A stretch of 64,000 nt of DNA from the NCBI RefSeq assembly GCF_015354735.1, contig NZ_JACEFJ010000012.1:62001-126000 (forward strand), read 5' to 3'. A program made the translations under genes and the position numbers. Shown here in pieces: positions 26,174 through 34,831 of this stretch. The number at the start of each line of letters is the position of its first letter. Within the stretch, counting starts at the first letter, position 1. Source of the DNA: Pararhodonellum marinum (GTDB taxonomy: Bacteria; Bacteroidota; Bacteroidia; Cytophagales; Cyclobacteriaceae). The notes beneath the pieces were generated by a model that worked only from the letters and a program-made list of their open reading frames with translations, was not told the origin of the DNA and searched no databases.

Positions 26174-28210
26174 ATGTCCCATTCTCCCAATGCCCTGATC
26201 CACAGCAAAAGCCCTTACCTGCTCCAGCATGCTTACAATCCTGTCCAATGGTTTCCATGGGGGCCCGAGGCCTTGGAAAGGTCCCAAAGTGATAACAAAC
26301 CGATATTGGTCAGCATCGGGTATTCAGCCTGTCATTGGTGTCATGTGATGGAAAGAGAAAGCTTTGAGGATGAGGAAACCGCAGCATTGATGAATGAGGG
26401 ATTTGTATGCATCAAGATTGACCGGGAAGAAAGGCCCGATCTGGACAACATCTACATGGATGCCGTTCAGGCCATGGGCTTGCAGGGAGGATGGCCGCTG
26501 AATGTGTTTCTGATGCCCAATCAAAAGCCCTTTTACGGCGGTACCTACTTTCCCAATAAAAACTGGAAAGGCCTGTTGAAGAATATCAAAGAAGCCTTTG
26601 CCAAGCACCATGATCAATTGGCAGAAAGTGCGGAAGGTTTTGGAAGGAGCCTCAGCATCAATGAAAAAGAGAAATACGGGCTATCTGATGGTGAATTAGA
26701 TGTTTCAAAAGATGAAATGTCAAAAATCATCACCCAATTGGAAAATAAATTTGATCCGGAATGGGGAGGAATGAATCGGGTGCCCAAATTCCCCATGCCC
26801 TCCATCTGGCATTTGGTGATGGATTATGCTTTGGCGAAGGACGATCAAGGCTTGCTTGAAAAGGTGTTTTTCACCCTGAAAAAGATCGGAATGGGCGGCA
26901 TTTATGACCAACTCAGGGGTGGTTTTTCCCGGTATTCCGTGGATGGAGAATGGTTTGCCCCGCATTTTGAAAAAATGCTGTATGACAATGGCCAATTGAT
27001 GGCCCTGTATGCCAAAGCATATCAGGTCAGCAATGACCCTTTCTATGAAGAAAAGCTGACCGAAACCCTGCAATGGCTGGAAGCGGAAATGCTTCAGGAA
27101 GAAGGGGGCTTTTATGCTGCCCAGGATGCCGACAGTGAAGGGGTGGAAGGAAAGTTTTACACCTGGATCCATGCCGAACTGAAATCCATCCTTGGCAATG
27201 ATCAGGATTGGTTTTTTGAACTGTATAACATCAAAGAAACAGGCAACTGGGAAGACGGGGTCAATATTTTGTTCCAGACCCAGGACCTGAATGTGGTGGC
27301 CAAAAATCATGGGCTAAATGAGACACAGTTAAAGAATCAGCTAAAAACCGTCAAATCCAAATTGCTGGACATCAGGAACAAGCGGATCTTCCCCGGATTG
27401 GATGACAAAGTCATCAGTGGTTGGAATGGATTGATGCTGTCGGGTCTGAGTCAGGCATATTTGGCCACTCAAAACCCCTTGGCGCTGAATATGGCCAGAA
27501 ACAATGCCACTTTCCTGAAGGAAAAAATGCTGCTACAGGGCATTCTATACAGGTCTTATAAGGAAGGGCAAACTTACACGCCTGCATTTTTGGAAGATTA
27601 TGCGGCAGTCATACAGGGCTGGATTTCCTATTATCAGGTTAGTCTTGAGGAAAAATGGCTTTTGGAGGCAAAAAAACTGATGGAAAAGGCCATTGAGGAC
27701 TTTTGGGATGACCAAGATGGCCTGTTTTATTACAACAACCCGAAGGCCGAAAAACTGATCGCCAACAAAAAAGAGATCTTTGACAATGTCATTCCCGCCT
27801 CCAATTCCATGATGGCCAGAAACCTGCATCAATTGGGAATTTATTTTTATGAGGACAGCTACATGGAAAAAGCCCGATCCATGGTGGCTTCCCTGCAACC
27901 CTTATTGGTCAAGGAGCCTGGTTTTCTGACCCATTGGGCAAATGCTTATCTGGAGCATCTGCTGCCCGCGGCCGAAGTTGGCATCGTGGGAAAAGGGGCT
28001 TTGGAAAAGGCCAAAAGCATGACCATGAAATACACGCCCAATTCCCTGGTTGCTGCCTCCGAATCAAGCGATTCCCAACTCCCACTTTTACAGGGTAAAA
28101 CTGCGGATTCCGATGGAAATGCGTTAATTTACGTCTGCTTCAACCGGACCTGTATGCGACCGGTCTCTGAGGTTGATGCTGCTTTTTCCCAATTCCCAAA
28201 ACTGTCCTGA
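26174..28210 (+). CDS. YyaL/SSP411-type thioredoxin-fold protein
   Basis: 678 residues with two parts. The N-terminal DUF255 thioredoxin-like domain (about 5-165) has [12 protein letters not shown] (redox motif C53-H-W-C56) and [11 protein letters not shown]. The C-terminal (about 170-678) is an alpha/alpha barrel resembling N-acylglucosamine 2-epimerases and glycosidase-like folds, with [16 protein letters not shown] and [12 protein letters not shown] landmarks. No signal peptide, so it is cytosolic. The function is unsettled. priA begins four bases after the stop, indicating a shared transcript. Confidence 0.9.
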   Translation: MSHSPNALIHSKSPYLLQHAYNPVQWFPWGPEALERSQSDNKPILVSIGYSACHWCHVMERESFEDEETAALMNEGFVCIKIDREERPDLDNIYMDAVQAMGLQGGWPLNVFLMPNQKPFYGGTYFPNKNWKGLLKNIKEAFAKHHDQLAESAEGFGRSLSINEKEKYGLSDGELDVSKDEMSKIITQLENKFDPEWGGMNRVPKFPMPSIWHLVMDYALAKDDQGLLEKVFFTLKKIGMGGIYDQLRGGFSRYSVDGEWFAPHFEKMLYDNGQLMALYAKAYQVSNDPFYEEKLTETLQWLEAEMLQEEGGFYAAQDADSEGVEGKFYTWIHAELKSILGNDQDWFFELYNIKETGNWEDGVNILFQTQDLNVVAKNHGLNETQLKNQLKTVKSKLLDIRNKRIFPGLDDKVISGWNGLMLSGLSQAYLATQNPLALNMARNNATFLKEKMLLQGILYRSYKEGQTYTPAFLEDYAAVIQGWISYYQVSLEEKWLLEAKKLMEKAIEDFWDDQDGLFYYNNPKAEKLIANKKEIFDNVIPASNSMMARNLHQLGIYFYEDSYMEKARSMVASLQPLLVKEPGFLTHWANAYLEHLLPAAEVGIVGKGALEKAKSMTMKYTPNSLVAASESSDSQLPLLQGKTADSDGNALIYVCFNRTCMRPVSEVDAAFSQFPKLS

Positions 28211-28213
28211 TCC

Positions 28214-30733
28214 TTGGAAAGCTTATTTGGAGATACTTATCCGCCTGCTACCGAAAAGGTTTCCCTTTTTGCTGATGTCATCCTTCCGGTACCCATCCCC
28301 AAGATGTTTACCTACCGCATCCCAAGGCAAATGGAAGAACAGATTGGCATTGGCTTCCGGGTGATTGTACAGTTTGGCAAAAAGAAAATCCTGACGGGCA
28401 TCATCGGAAAGGTCCACCAAAAACCCCCTGCAGCCTACGAGGCCAAACCAATCCTGGAAATCCTGGATGAACAGGCCATTGTCAATCCCTTGCAGATCCG
28501 GTTTTGGTCGTGGATGTCGGAATATTACTGCTGCCAGATCGGCGAAGTCATGAATGCGGCCCTGCCCTCCGGATTGAAACTGAGCAGTGAAAGCAAAATT
28601 CAGCTCCACCCCTATTTTGACCCCGAAGACACTCCACTGGAACTGGATGACCGGGAGATCATCCTGTTGGATGCTTTGGCGCATAAGGAAGAATTGAGTT
28701 TTGAGGATTGTGGGTTGCTGCTGGGTCTAAAGTCACCCCACCCCATCATCAAAAGCCTGGTCATCAAAGAAGCTGTTTTGGTCTATGAACAGGTAAAGGA
28801 AAAGTACAGCCCGAAAATCGAAAGCAGGGTACGGCTTTGCCCCCCTTATGACCGAGACAAAAAAGCCTTGGAACAGTTATTTGACGAACTGGCCTCCAAG
28901 CCCAAACAAGAGCAAGTACTCCTCGCCTATCTCCAACAAGTCCCGGTATACCAACAGGCAGCGCTTAATGAGCTGGGGCTGGAAAAAAAACAGCTTGCTG
29001 ACATGGGCACATCGGTAAGTTCCCTCCATACTTTGGTCAAAAAAGGTGTTTTTGAGACGTTCAAAAAAGTCATCAGCCGCTTTGGGGAGATGGCTGCACT
29101 GGAAGAGCCCCCCAAGCTGGCGGACTTTCAGGAAAGTGCCCTTACTTCCATCAAACAGCAATTCCAGGACAAAAATACCCTGTTATTGCATGGCATCACC
29201 GGAAGCGGAAAAACGGAAATTTACATCGCTTTGATCCAGGAGGCCTTGGCTAGTGGCACGCAGGTCTTGTTGCTCCTGCCCGAAATTGCCCTTACCACCC
29301 AGATCGTTTCCCGGTTGCAATTGGTCTTTGGCAGCAAAATGGGCATCTACCATTCCAAGTTTTCCGACAACGAACGGGTGGAAGTCTGGAGAGGCGTCTT
29401 GTCAGGCAAGTATTCCTTTGTAATCGGGGTCAGGTCCTCCCTGTTTTTACCCTTTGACAGCCTGGGACTTATCATCGTGGATGAGGAACATGAGACCTCT
29501 TACAAGCAATATGATCCTGCACCCCGCTTTCAGGCCAAGGACTCCGCCATCATGCTGGCCTGGCTACACCAGTCCAAAATCCTGCTGGGAAGCGCCACGC
29601 CATCCTTTGAAAGCTATTTCAATGCCAGAACAAAGAAATACGGATATGTCCAATTGGAGCAGCGCTTTGGAGATGCACAGCTTCCTCAATTCAGATTGGC
29701 AGACATGCTGGTGGACCAAAAGAAAAACCTGCTGAAACTGGGAATGACCCGCTTGATGCGGGAAAAAATCCAGACAGCACTCGACCACCAGGAGCAGGTG
29801 CTGATCTTTCAAAACCGCAGGGGATATGCCCCGTTCCTCAGCTGTGAAGACTGCGGATGGATTCCGGAGTGTGAGCAATGTGATGTCAGTTTGACCTATC
29901 ACCAGTTTGCCGAAGAATTGCGGTGCCACTATTGTGGATTCAAAGAAAAACTGCCTACGAGCTGTCCTGCCTGCGGCAGTTCAAAAATTGTGACCGTGGG
30001 ACAGGGCACCGAGCGAATCGAAGAATCCCTGACTCTTCTATTCCCCGAAGCCAGAATAGCACGCATGGACATGGACACCACCCGAAGCAAGTTTGGTTAC
30101 CAGCGCATCCTCGAAGATTTTGGTGCCGGCAATGTGGACATATTGGTGGGAACACAGATGATCACCAAGGGGCTGGATTTTGATAAGGTGACCGTGGTGG
30201 GCATCGTGGATGCGGACCGCATTCTATACTATCCGGATTTCAGGTCGGGAGAAAGGGCCTTTCAGCAGATCACCCAGGTCGCCGGAAGGGCGGGAAGAAG
30301 GGGGCAGGTCGGAGAAGTCATCATCCAAACCCGTAAGCCGGACCATTACGTGTTTGACCGGGTCATTCAGGGTGATTTTCTGCCATTTTACCTGATGGAG
30401 ATGGCTGAGAGGCAGCGGTTTTTCTATCCCCCGTTTGTCAAACTGATCCGCATCTCCTGCAGGCATAAAAACCAGGCTATTGCTGAAAGGGCGTCTAGGC
30501 ACCTGACCCAGATGCTACAGGAGATACCGGTCAAGAAAATCATATTGGGGCCTGAAAAAGGCCTTATCGGAAAAATCAAAAATCACTACATTTTTGAAAC
30601 CATGGCTAAGGTAGATCGTTCCGGCAACCATCAGACCCTATTCAAACAGGAATTGAGTCAAAAGATCGCGACACTTTTGGCTGAAAAGGACTTTCGTTCG
30701 GTCAGGTTTGTGGTGGATGTGGATCCTTATTGA
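28214..30733 (+). CDS. priA: Primosomal protein N' (replication restart helicase)
   Basis: Recognises stalled forks and reloads DnaB. 839 residues: the 3'-binding domain (about 15-110), a winged-helix/linker, the helicase core with Walker A GITGSGKTE (about 327-335), the DEEH box and motif SATPSFES, eight zinc-binding Cys (CEDC, CEQC, CHYC, CPAC) in the 535-600 region, and a C-terminal domain. The reading frame is closed by the preceding stop, leaving TTG at 28214 as the only start that keeps the family N-terminus (FADVILPVPIPKMFTY). Confidence 0.95.
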   Translation: MESLFGDTYPPATEKVSLFADVILPVPIPKMFTYRIPRQMEEQIGIGFRVIVQFGKKKILTGIIGKVHQKPPAAYEAKPILEILDEQAIVNPLQIRFWSWMSEYYCCQIGEVMNAALPSGLKLSSESKIQLHPYFDPEDTPLELDDREIILLDALAHKEELSFEDCGLLLGLKSPHPIIKSLVIKEAVLVYEQVKEKYSPKIESRVRLCPPYDRDKKALEQLFDELASKPKQEQVLLAYLQQVPVYQQAALNELGLEKKQLADMGTSVSSLHTLVKKGVFETFKKVISRFGEMAALEEPPKLADFQESALTSIKQQFQDKNTLLLHGITGSGKTEIYIALIQEALASGTQVLLLLPEIALTTQIVSRLQLVFGSKMGIYHSKFSDNERVEVWRGVLSGKYSFVIGVRSSLFLPFDSLGLIIVDEEHETSYKQYDPAPRFQAKDSAIMLAWLHQSKILLGSATPSFESYFNARTKKYGYVQLEQRFGDAQLPQFRLADMLVDQKKNLLKLGMTRLMREKIQTALDHQEQVLIFQNRRGYAPFLSCEDCGWIPECEQCDVSLTYHQFAEELRCHYCGFKEKLPTSCPACGSSKIVTVGQGTERIEESLTLLFPEARIARMDMDTTRSKFGYQRILEDFGAGNVDILVGTQMITKGLDFDKVTVVGIVDADRILYYPDFRSGERAFQQITQVAGRAGRRGQVGEVIIQTRKPDHYVFDRVIQGDFLPFYLMEMAERQRFFYPPFVKLIRISCRHKNQAIAERASRHLTQMLQEIPVKKIILGPEKGLIGKIKNHYIFETMAKVDRSGNHQTLFKQELSQKIATLLAEKDFRSVRFVVDVDPY

Positions 30734-30800
30734 ATGGAATATTATGAAGTATGGATTTACGTCTGTATGTAAGTTGAGGAAGTTTTCTATTTAATTAGTT

Positions 30801-30828
30801 GGATGTCGGATGTCAGATGTCAGATGTC
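30801..30828. repeat. Four tandem 7-bp units
   Basis: GGATGTC, GGATGTC, AGATGTC, AGATGTC in direct succession, followed by CGAAGTA. It lies in the 233-bp gap after priA. A related 7-mer series (GTCGGAA, GTCAGAA) flanks the GC-rich repeat near 55930. Confidence 0.75.
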
Positions 30829-30966
30829 CGAAGTAAAATACAAGTGATTCAAGTGATATGGGAAGTTTAATCAGGAAAAAGAAAAAATAGTTGGGAATAT
30901 AATCAGCGTTGATTCTCAGAAAATACAGGATTTGAAAAAAATACAGGTAAACAATATAATTCATTT

Positions 30967-31491
30967 ATGACTATAAATCTCCAATATCCCATCGGCCGCT
31001 TTTCACCGCCTCAGGACCTCACTGCCGGGTTGATTGAAGAATACATTCAGGTGATCGCATCATTTCCTTCCCTGCTGAGAAAGGAAGTTCAACACATGGC
31101 CGGGGAAAATCTCCATACACCTTATCGGCCTGGCGGTTGGACTGTAAAGCAGGTCATCCATCATTGTGCGGACAGTCATATGAACAGTTTTATCAGGTTC
31201 AAACTTGCCTTGACCGAGGACAACCCTACCATAAAAGAATACTCGGAGGGCCAATGGGCGGAATTGACTGACGGTCAGCATTCCTCTGTGGAGTCCAGCC
31301 TGAAGCTTTTGGAAGGACTGCATGAAAGGTGGGTAGCCCTATTGAAATCCCTTAACAAAGAGGAGCTGAAAAGAACCTTTTTCCATCCCGAAAAACAAAA
31401 GTCCATTACCCTGGAACACAATGTTGCCTTATATGCCTGGCACTGTCAACACCACCTAACCCATGTGCGATTGGTTTCAAGGGGTGTATGA
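30967..31491 (+). CDS. DinB-fold putative bacillithiol transferase (YfiT/BstA type)
   Basis: 174 residues with the YfiT landmark YPIGRF near the N-terminus, the four-helix DinB fold, and the three His metal ligands: one in VIHHCADSH (about 58-66) and two in WHCQHHLTHV near the C-terminus. Members of this group transfer bacillithiol to electrophiles, and Cytophagales are known to make bacillithiol. Substrate unknown. It is a free-standing gene. Confidence 0.8.
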   Translation: MTINLQYPIGRFSPPQDLTAGLIEEYIQVIASFPSLLRKEVQHMAGENLHTPYRPGGWTVKQVIHHCADSHMNSFIRFKLALTEDNPTIKEYSEGQWAELTDGQHSSVESSLKLLEGLHERWVALLKSLNKEELKRTFFHPEKQKSITLEHNVALYAWHCQHHLTHVRLVSRGV

Positions 31492-31938
31492 TAGTTATAA
31501 AAGTCATCAAAACTTGTCTCGACTTTCTCGGGAGAATGCCTCAGATCCTGTATTTGGAATCTATGGAGAGACCTGTCCGCTGTGGCCGATAAATATATGA
31601 ATGGGTCATCATCAATAATTCGAACTAAAATATAGGTTTTAATTTGATAAACAACAGGCGGATTTTGGATGACCTCTAAAAAAAAAATGTTGAGTGGTAG
31701 CTCTTTTTTAAATTATTTACAGCAGTCTGAAGACTGCAATTTTGTAGGTCCAAGACTAAGTCTTGAACCATATGTGAATTTTTAACAGTTGGTTTCTTTG
31801 TTTAACTGATAAACTGATACCCTGTTTATCTGTTTCTCTACTTTCAGCTTTTCCCCGTTTGACGGTTCTCTGTTTAACCTTACTTTCAGCTTTCAGCTTC
31901 AAGCTTCAAACTTTTCCTACTCCCCTTCTTATAAAATC
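31492..31938. other. Repeat-like intergenic region downstream of kor operon
   Basis: A 447-bp gap between convergent genes with no supported gene. It contains two adjacent small palindromes (31722-31737 and 31751-31765) and a low-complexity stretch near 31845-31915 in which CTTTCAGCTT-like words recur (ctttcagctttt, ctttcagctttcagcttcaagcttc). Confidence 0.5.
31722..31765. repeat. Paired palindromes
   Basis: GCAGTC-TGAA-GACTGC (31722-31737) and, 13 bases on, CAAGACT-A-AGTCTTG (31751-31765). Both arms are perfect. No T tract follows, so these are not simple terminators; they may be a REP-like element. Confidence 0.5.
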
Positions 31939-32991
31939 CTATCGATAGGCCCTATTGATCTCCTCCAACTTCTTAGCACCGGGACAAAGTTCTTTCTCGG
32001 AATAGGTATTTAAGGGCTTATCTGCTGTATTCAGGGTCCCATGCAGGTCTTTCCATTCGGTATTGACGTAAAGCAGTCCGGTCAGGATTTCATTTCTAAT
32101 CCTTGCTTCCTGGAGTGCGTTGACTACCGAAATCCTGTTTTCAGGGTTCCAATCCGTGGCCAGTTTGTTCAACTGAATCAGTGACCCATCATGCAAGGCC
32201 ACCCGGGTGGATTTGCCTGGATCATAGCTGGCCGTGATTTGCTTGCTTTCAGGCACAAAATCTAAGGTCGAGACGGTTTGCATGTGCTGACGAACATAAT
32301 CATAGGACTTGGTAGAACCTGGGTTGTTGTTGAAGGTGACGCAGGGGGAAATCACATTTAAAAAAGCAAAGCCTTTGTGGTGCATCGCTGCCTTGATCAG
32401 GGGCACCAACTGCTGCTTGTCCCCACTAAAGCTCTGTGCTACAAAGGAAGCTCCCAATTCTATCGCCAAACTGGCCAAATCTATGGCCTGAAAAGGATTG
32501 ATGCTTCCTGCTTTGCTTTTTGACCCTTGGTCAGCGGTTGCTGAATCCTGCCCTTTGGTCAGGCCATAACAGCCATTGTTCATCACAATGTAGACCATAT
32601 TCAGATTTCTCCGGATCACATGGACAAACTGCCCCATCCCGATGGATGCCGTATCCCCATCACCTGAAACCCCGAAATAAACCATGTCCTTGTTCGCCAT
32701 GCTGGCCCCTGTGGCTATGGAAGGCATCCTTCCGTGGACGGAATTAAAGCCATGGGAATTGCCTAGAAAATATGTGGGTGTTTTGGAAGAGCAGCCGATA
32801 CCGGAAATCTTGGCTACATGGTGGGGCTCTACCGACATCTCAAAACAGGCCTGCACAATGGCTGCACTGATGCTGTCATGGCCACAACCTGCACAGAGCG
32901 TGGAAAGAGAACCCTCATATTCCTTAAGGGTGTACCCGATCTTGTTTTTGGGGAGTTTAGGGTGCCTAAACAGAGGTTTGATGTAACTCAT
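31939..32991 (-). CDS. korB: 2-oxoacid:ferredoxin oxidoreductase, beta subunit
   Basis: The thiamine-diphosphate subunit, 350 residues. It has the Fe-S Cys pair LCAGCGHDS (near 32-40), the ThDP/Mg motif GVSGDGDTASIG with NNGCYGLTKGQ (109-150), and the family C-terminal extension. It would decarboxylate 2-oxoglutarate (or another 2-oxoacid) to the acyl-CoA, reducing ferredoxin. It overlaps korA by 26 bases and is the last gene of a three-gene leftward operon. Symbol is by family; substrate specificity (KorAB versus other 2-oxoacids) cannot be fixed from the sequence. Confidence 0.9.
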   Translation of the reverse strand: MSYIKPLFRHPKLPKNKIGYTLKEYEGSLSTLCAGCGHDSISAAIVQACFEMSVEPHHVAKISGIGCSSKTPTYFLGNSHGFNSVHGRMPSIATGASMANKDMVYFGVSGDGDTASIGMGQFVHVIRRNLNMVYIVMNNGCYGLTKGQDSATADQGSKSKAGSINPFQAIDLASLAIELGASFVAQSFSGDKQQLVPLIKAAMHHKGFAFLNVISPCVTFNNNPGSTKSYDYVRQHMQTVSTLDFVPESKQITASYDPGKSTRVALHDGSLIQLNKLATDWNPENRISVVNALQEARIRNEILTGLLYVNTEWKDLHGTLNTADKPLNTYSEKELCPGAKKLEEINRAYR

Positions 32992-34831
32992 GCTTTTGTT
33001 TGTTTTCTTCTAACAGATATGCACTGATTTTCCTTTGGATGGCATCCGCAGTAATGGGCATGCCATCATAATTGAGCACTGAAATCAATTTATCCGAATG
33101 GGTCTGCAATTCATTGATCAGCAGCGTCCTTAACTGGGCGTCCCGATTTTGTTCAATCACAAAAACCAACCGATGGGAAGCAATGAAATCCGACACCTCT
33201 TTTCCAAAGGGAAAAGCCTTTATCCGGATGGCATCCAACAACAATTCTTCTTCTTCCAAAAGATCTTTTGCTTCCTCAGCGGAATAGGTAGAGGTCCCAA
33301 AGAACAACATCCCCAGCTCAGATTCATTTTGATCTTGATACAAGGCAGCTTGGGGAACGAGATTTTTGGCAGTATCCCATTTTCGGATCAACCTGTCCAT
33401 ATTGCGTTTATAAGCATTACCATCTTCAGTGTAAACCGCATATTCATCCCTGGAGGTGCCCCTTGTAAAGAAGGCCCCTTTGGTGGGATGGGTTCCGGGA
33501 TAAGTCCGGTAAGTAATGCCATCCCCATCCGTGTCCAGGTACCTGCCAAATCGCCCGATTTCCTCCAAGGCGGCAGCATCAAGCACTTTTCCCCGATTGT
33601 ATTTTTTCTTATCAGTCCATTCAAAGGGCTCGCTCAGGTGGTCATTCATGCCCAAGTCCAAGTCTGTCAACAAAATCACCGGGGTCTGCAGCTGATCAGC
33701 CAAGTCAAAAGCCTGGGCTGTCATTTCAAAGCATTCCTTAGGGGTGGAGGGGAACAGCAGGACATGCTTGGTGTCTCCATGAGAAGCATAAGCTGCCAGC
33801 AGGATATCCGATTGCTGGGTACGGGTGGGCATGCCTGTACTGGGCCCTGCCCGCTGCACATCGACCAATACAGCCGGCACTTCTGCAAAATAGGCCAAGC
33901 CGATAAATTCATTCATCAAGGAAACTCCGGGACCACTCGTGGCCGTGAAGGCCCTCGCTCCGTTCCAGTTTGCACCGATGACCATCCCCATGGCGGCCAA
34001 CTCATCCTCTGCCTGAACCACGGCATATTTTTTTTGTCCGGTGTGGGACTCTGTTCGGTATTGCTCCGCAAAATGCTCAAAAGCTTCTGCCACAGAAGTG
34101 GAAGGTGTGATTGGATACCAGGCCATTACTGTAGCTCCCCCATAAACGGCACCAAGGCCACAGGCTGTATTGCCGTCTACCAGGATTTGGTTTTTTACCA
34201 GGTTTCTCCTTTCCAGACTAAATTCCAGCGGGTAGTTGAAATGGGTGAACACATATTCCCTACCCAGGTTCAGCGCTTGTTTGTTGGCATCGATCAAAGC
34301 GCCTTTTCCGGCAAACTGCTCTCCAAGCAGGGCTTCCAGGACCTCCAGTTCTATCCCGAGTAAAACCGAAAGGGCTCCAACATAGATGATGTTCTTGAGC
34401 AGCTGTCTTTTTCTTGGATCCGAAAAGGCAGCATTAGACATTTCCATCATGGGGATTCCCAAGTATTGAATGTCTTCACGGAAATGCTCCAAACCCAGTT
34501 TACGGGTGCTGTCGTAGAGGAAATAGCCCCCTGTCCGAACATTTTTAACATCCTGGGCCATGCTTTGGGGATTGACACAGACCATCAGGTCTATGCCTTC
34601 CCTCCTACCCAAATAGCCCTTTTCACTGACCCGGACTTCGTACCAAGTGGGTAATCCCTGAATGTTGGAGGGAAAGATATTTTTAGGAGTAACCGGAATA
34701 CCCATCCTATAGATGGATTTGGCAAAAAGGTAATTGGCACTCGCCGAACCTGTGCCATTCACATTGGCAAACCGGATGACAAAGTCATTGATGAGAGAAT
34801 GACCTTCTGGTTTTTCTTGCTTAGGACTCAT
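32966..34831 (-). CDS. korA: 2-oxoacid:ferredoxin oxidoreductase, fused gamma/alpha subunit
   Basis: 621 residues. The N-terminal third (about 15-200) is the gamma domain (VIRFANVNGTGSASANYLF, then VCVNPQ and GGYFLYDST), fused to an alpha subunit (about 215-600) with the ThDP-binding region GNTACGLGAVYGGATVMAWYP shape, ATSGPGVSLMNEFIG and QRAGPSTGMPTRTQQSD. The GPSTGMPT-T motif fits the 2-oxoglutarate-type subgroup. Overlaps the upstream FAD/Fe-S gene by 4 bases and korB by 26, so all three are coupled. Confidence 0.92.
   Translation of the reverse strand: MSPKQEKPEGHSLINDFVIRFANVNGTGSASANYLFAKSIYRMGIPVTPKNIFPSNIQGLPTWYEVRVSEKGYLGRREGIDLMVCVNPQSMAQDVKNVRTGGYFLYDSTRKLGLEHFREDIQYLGIPMMEMSNAAFSDPRKRQLLKNIIYVGALSVLLGIELEVLEALLGEQFAGKGALIDANKQALNLGREYVFTHFNYPLEFSLERRNLVKNQILVDGNTACGLGAVYGGATVMAWYPITPSTSVAEAFEHFAEQYRTESHTGQKKYAVVQAEDELAAMGMVIGANWNGARAFTATSGPGVSLMNEFIGLAYFAEVPAVLVDVQRAGPSTGMPTRTQQSDILLAAYASHGDTKHVLLFPSTPKECFEMTAQAFDLADQLQTPVILLTDLDLGMNDHLSEPFEWTDKKKYNRGKVLDAAALEEIGRFGRYLDTDGDGITYRTYPGTHPTKGAFFTRGTSRDEYAVYTEDGNAYKRNMDRLIRKWDTAKNLVPQAALYQDQNESELGMLFFGTSTYSAEEAKDLLEEEELLLDAIRIKAFPFGKEVSDFIASHRLVFVIEQNRDAQLRTLLINELQTHSDKLISVLNYDGMPITADAIQRKISAYLLEENKQKHELHQTSV

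Noticed and set aside
33149-34363. Long open frame (404 codons) antisense to korA
   Set aside because: It lies wholly inside a well-supported gene on the other strand, is rich in Cys/His/Gln and low-complexity words, and has no recognisable domain.
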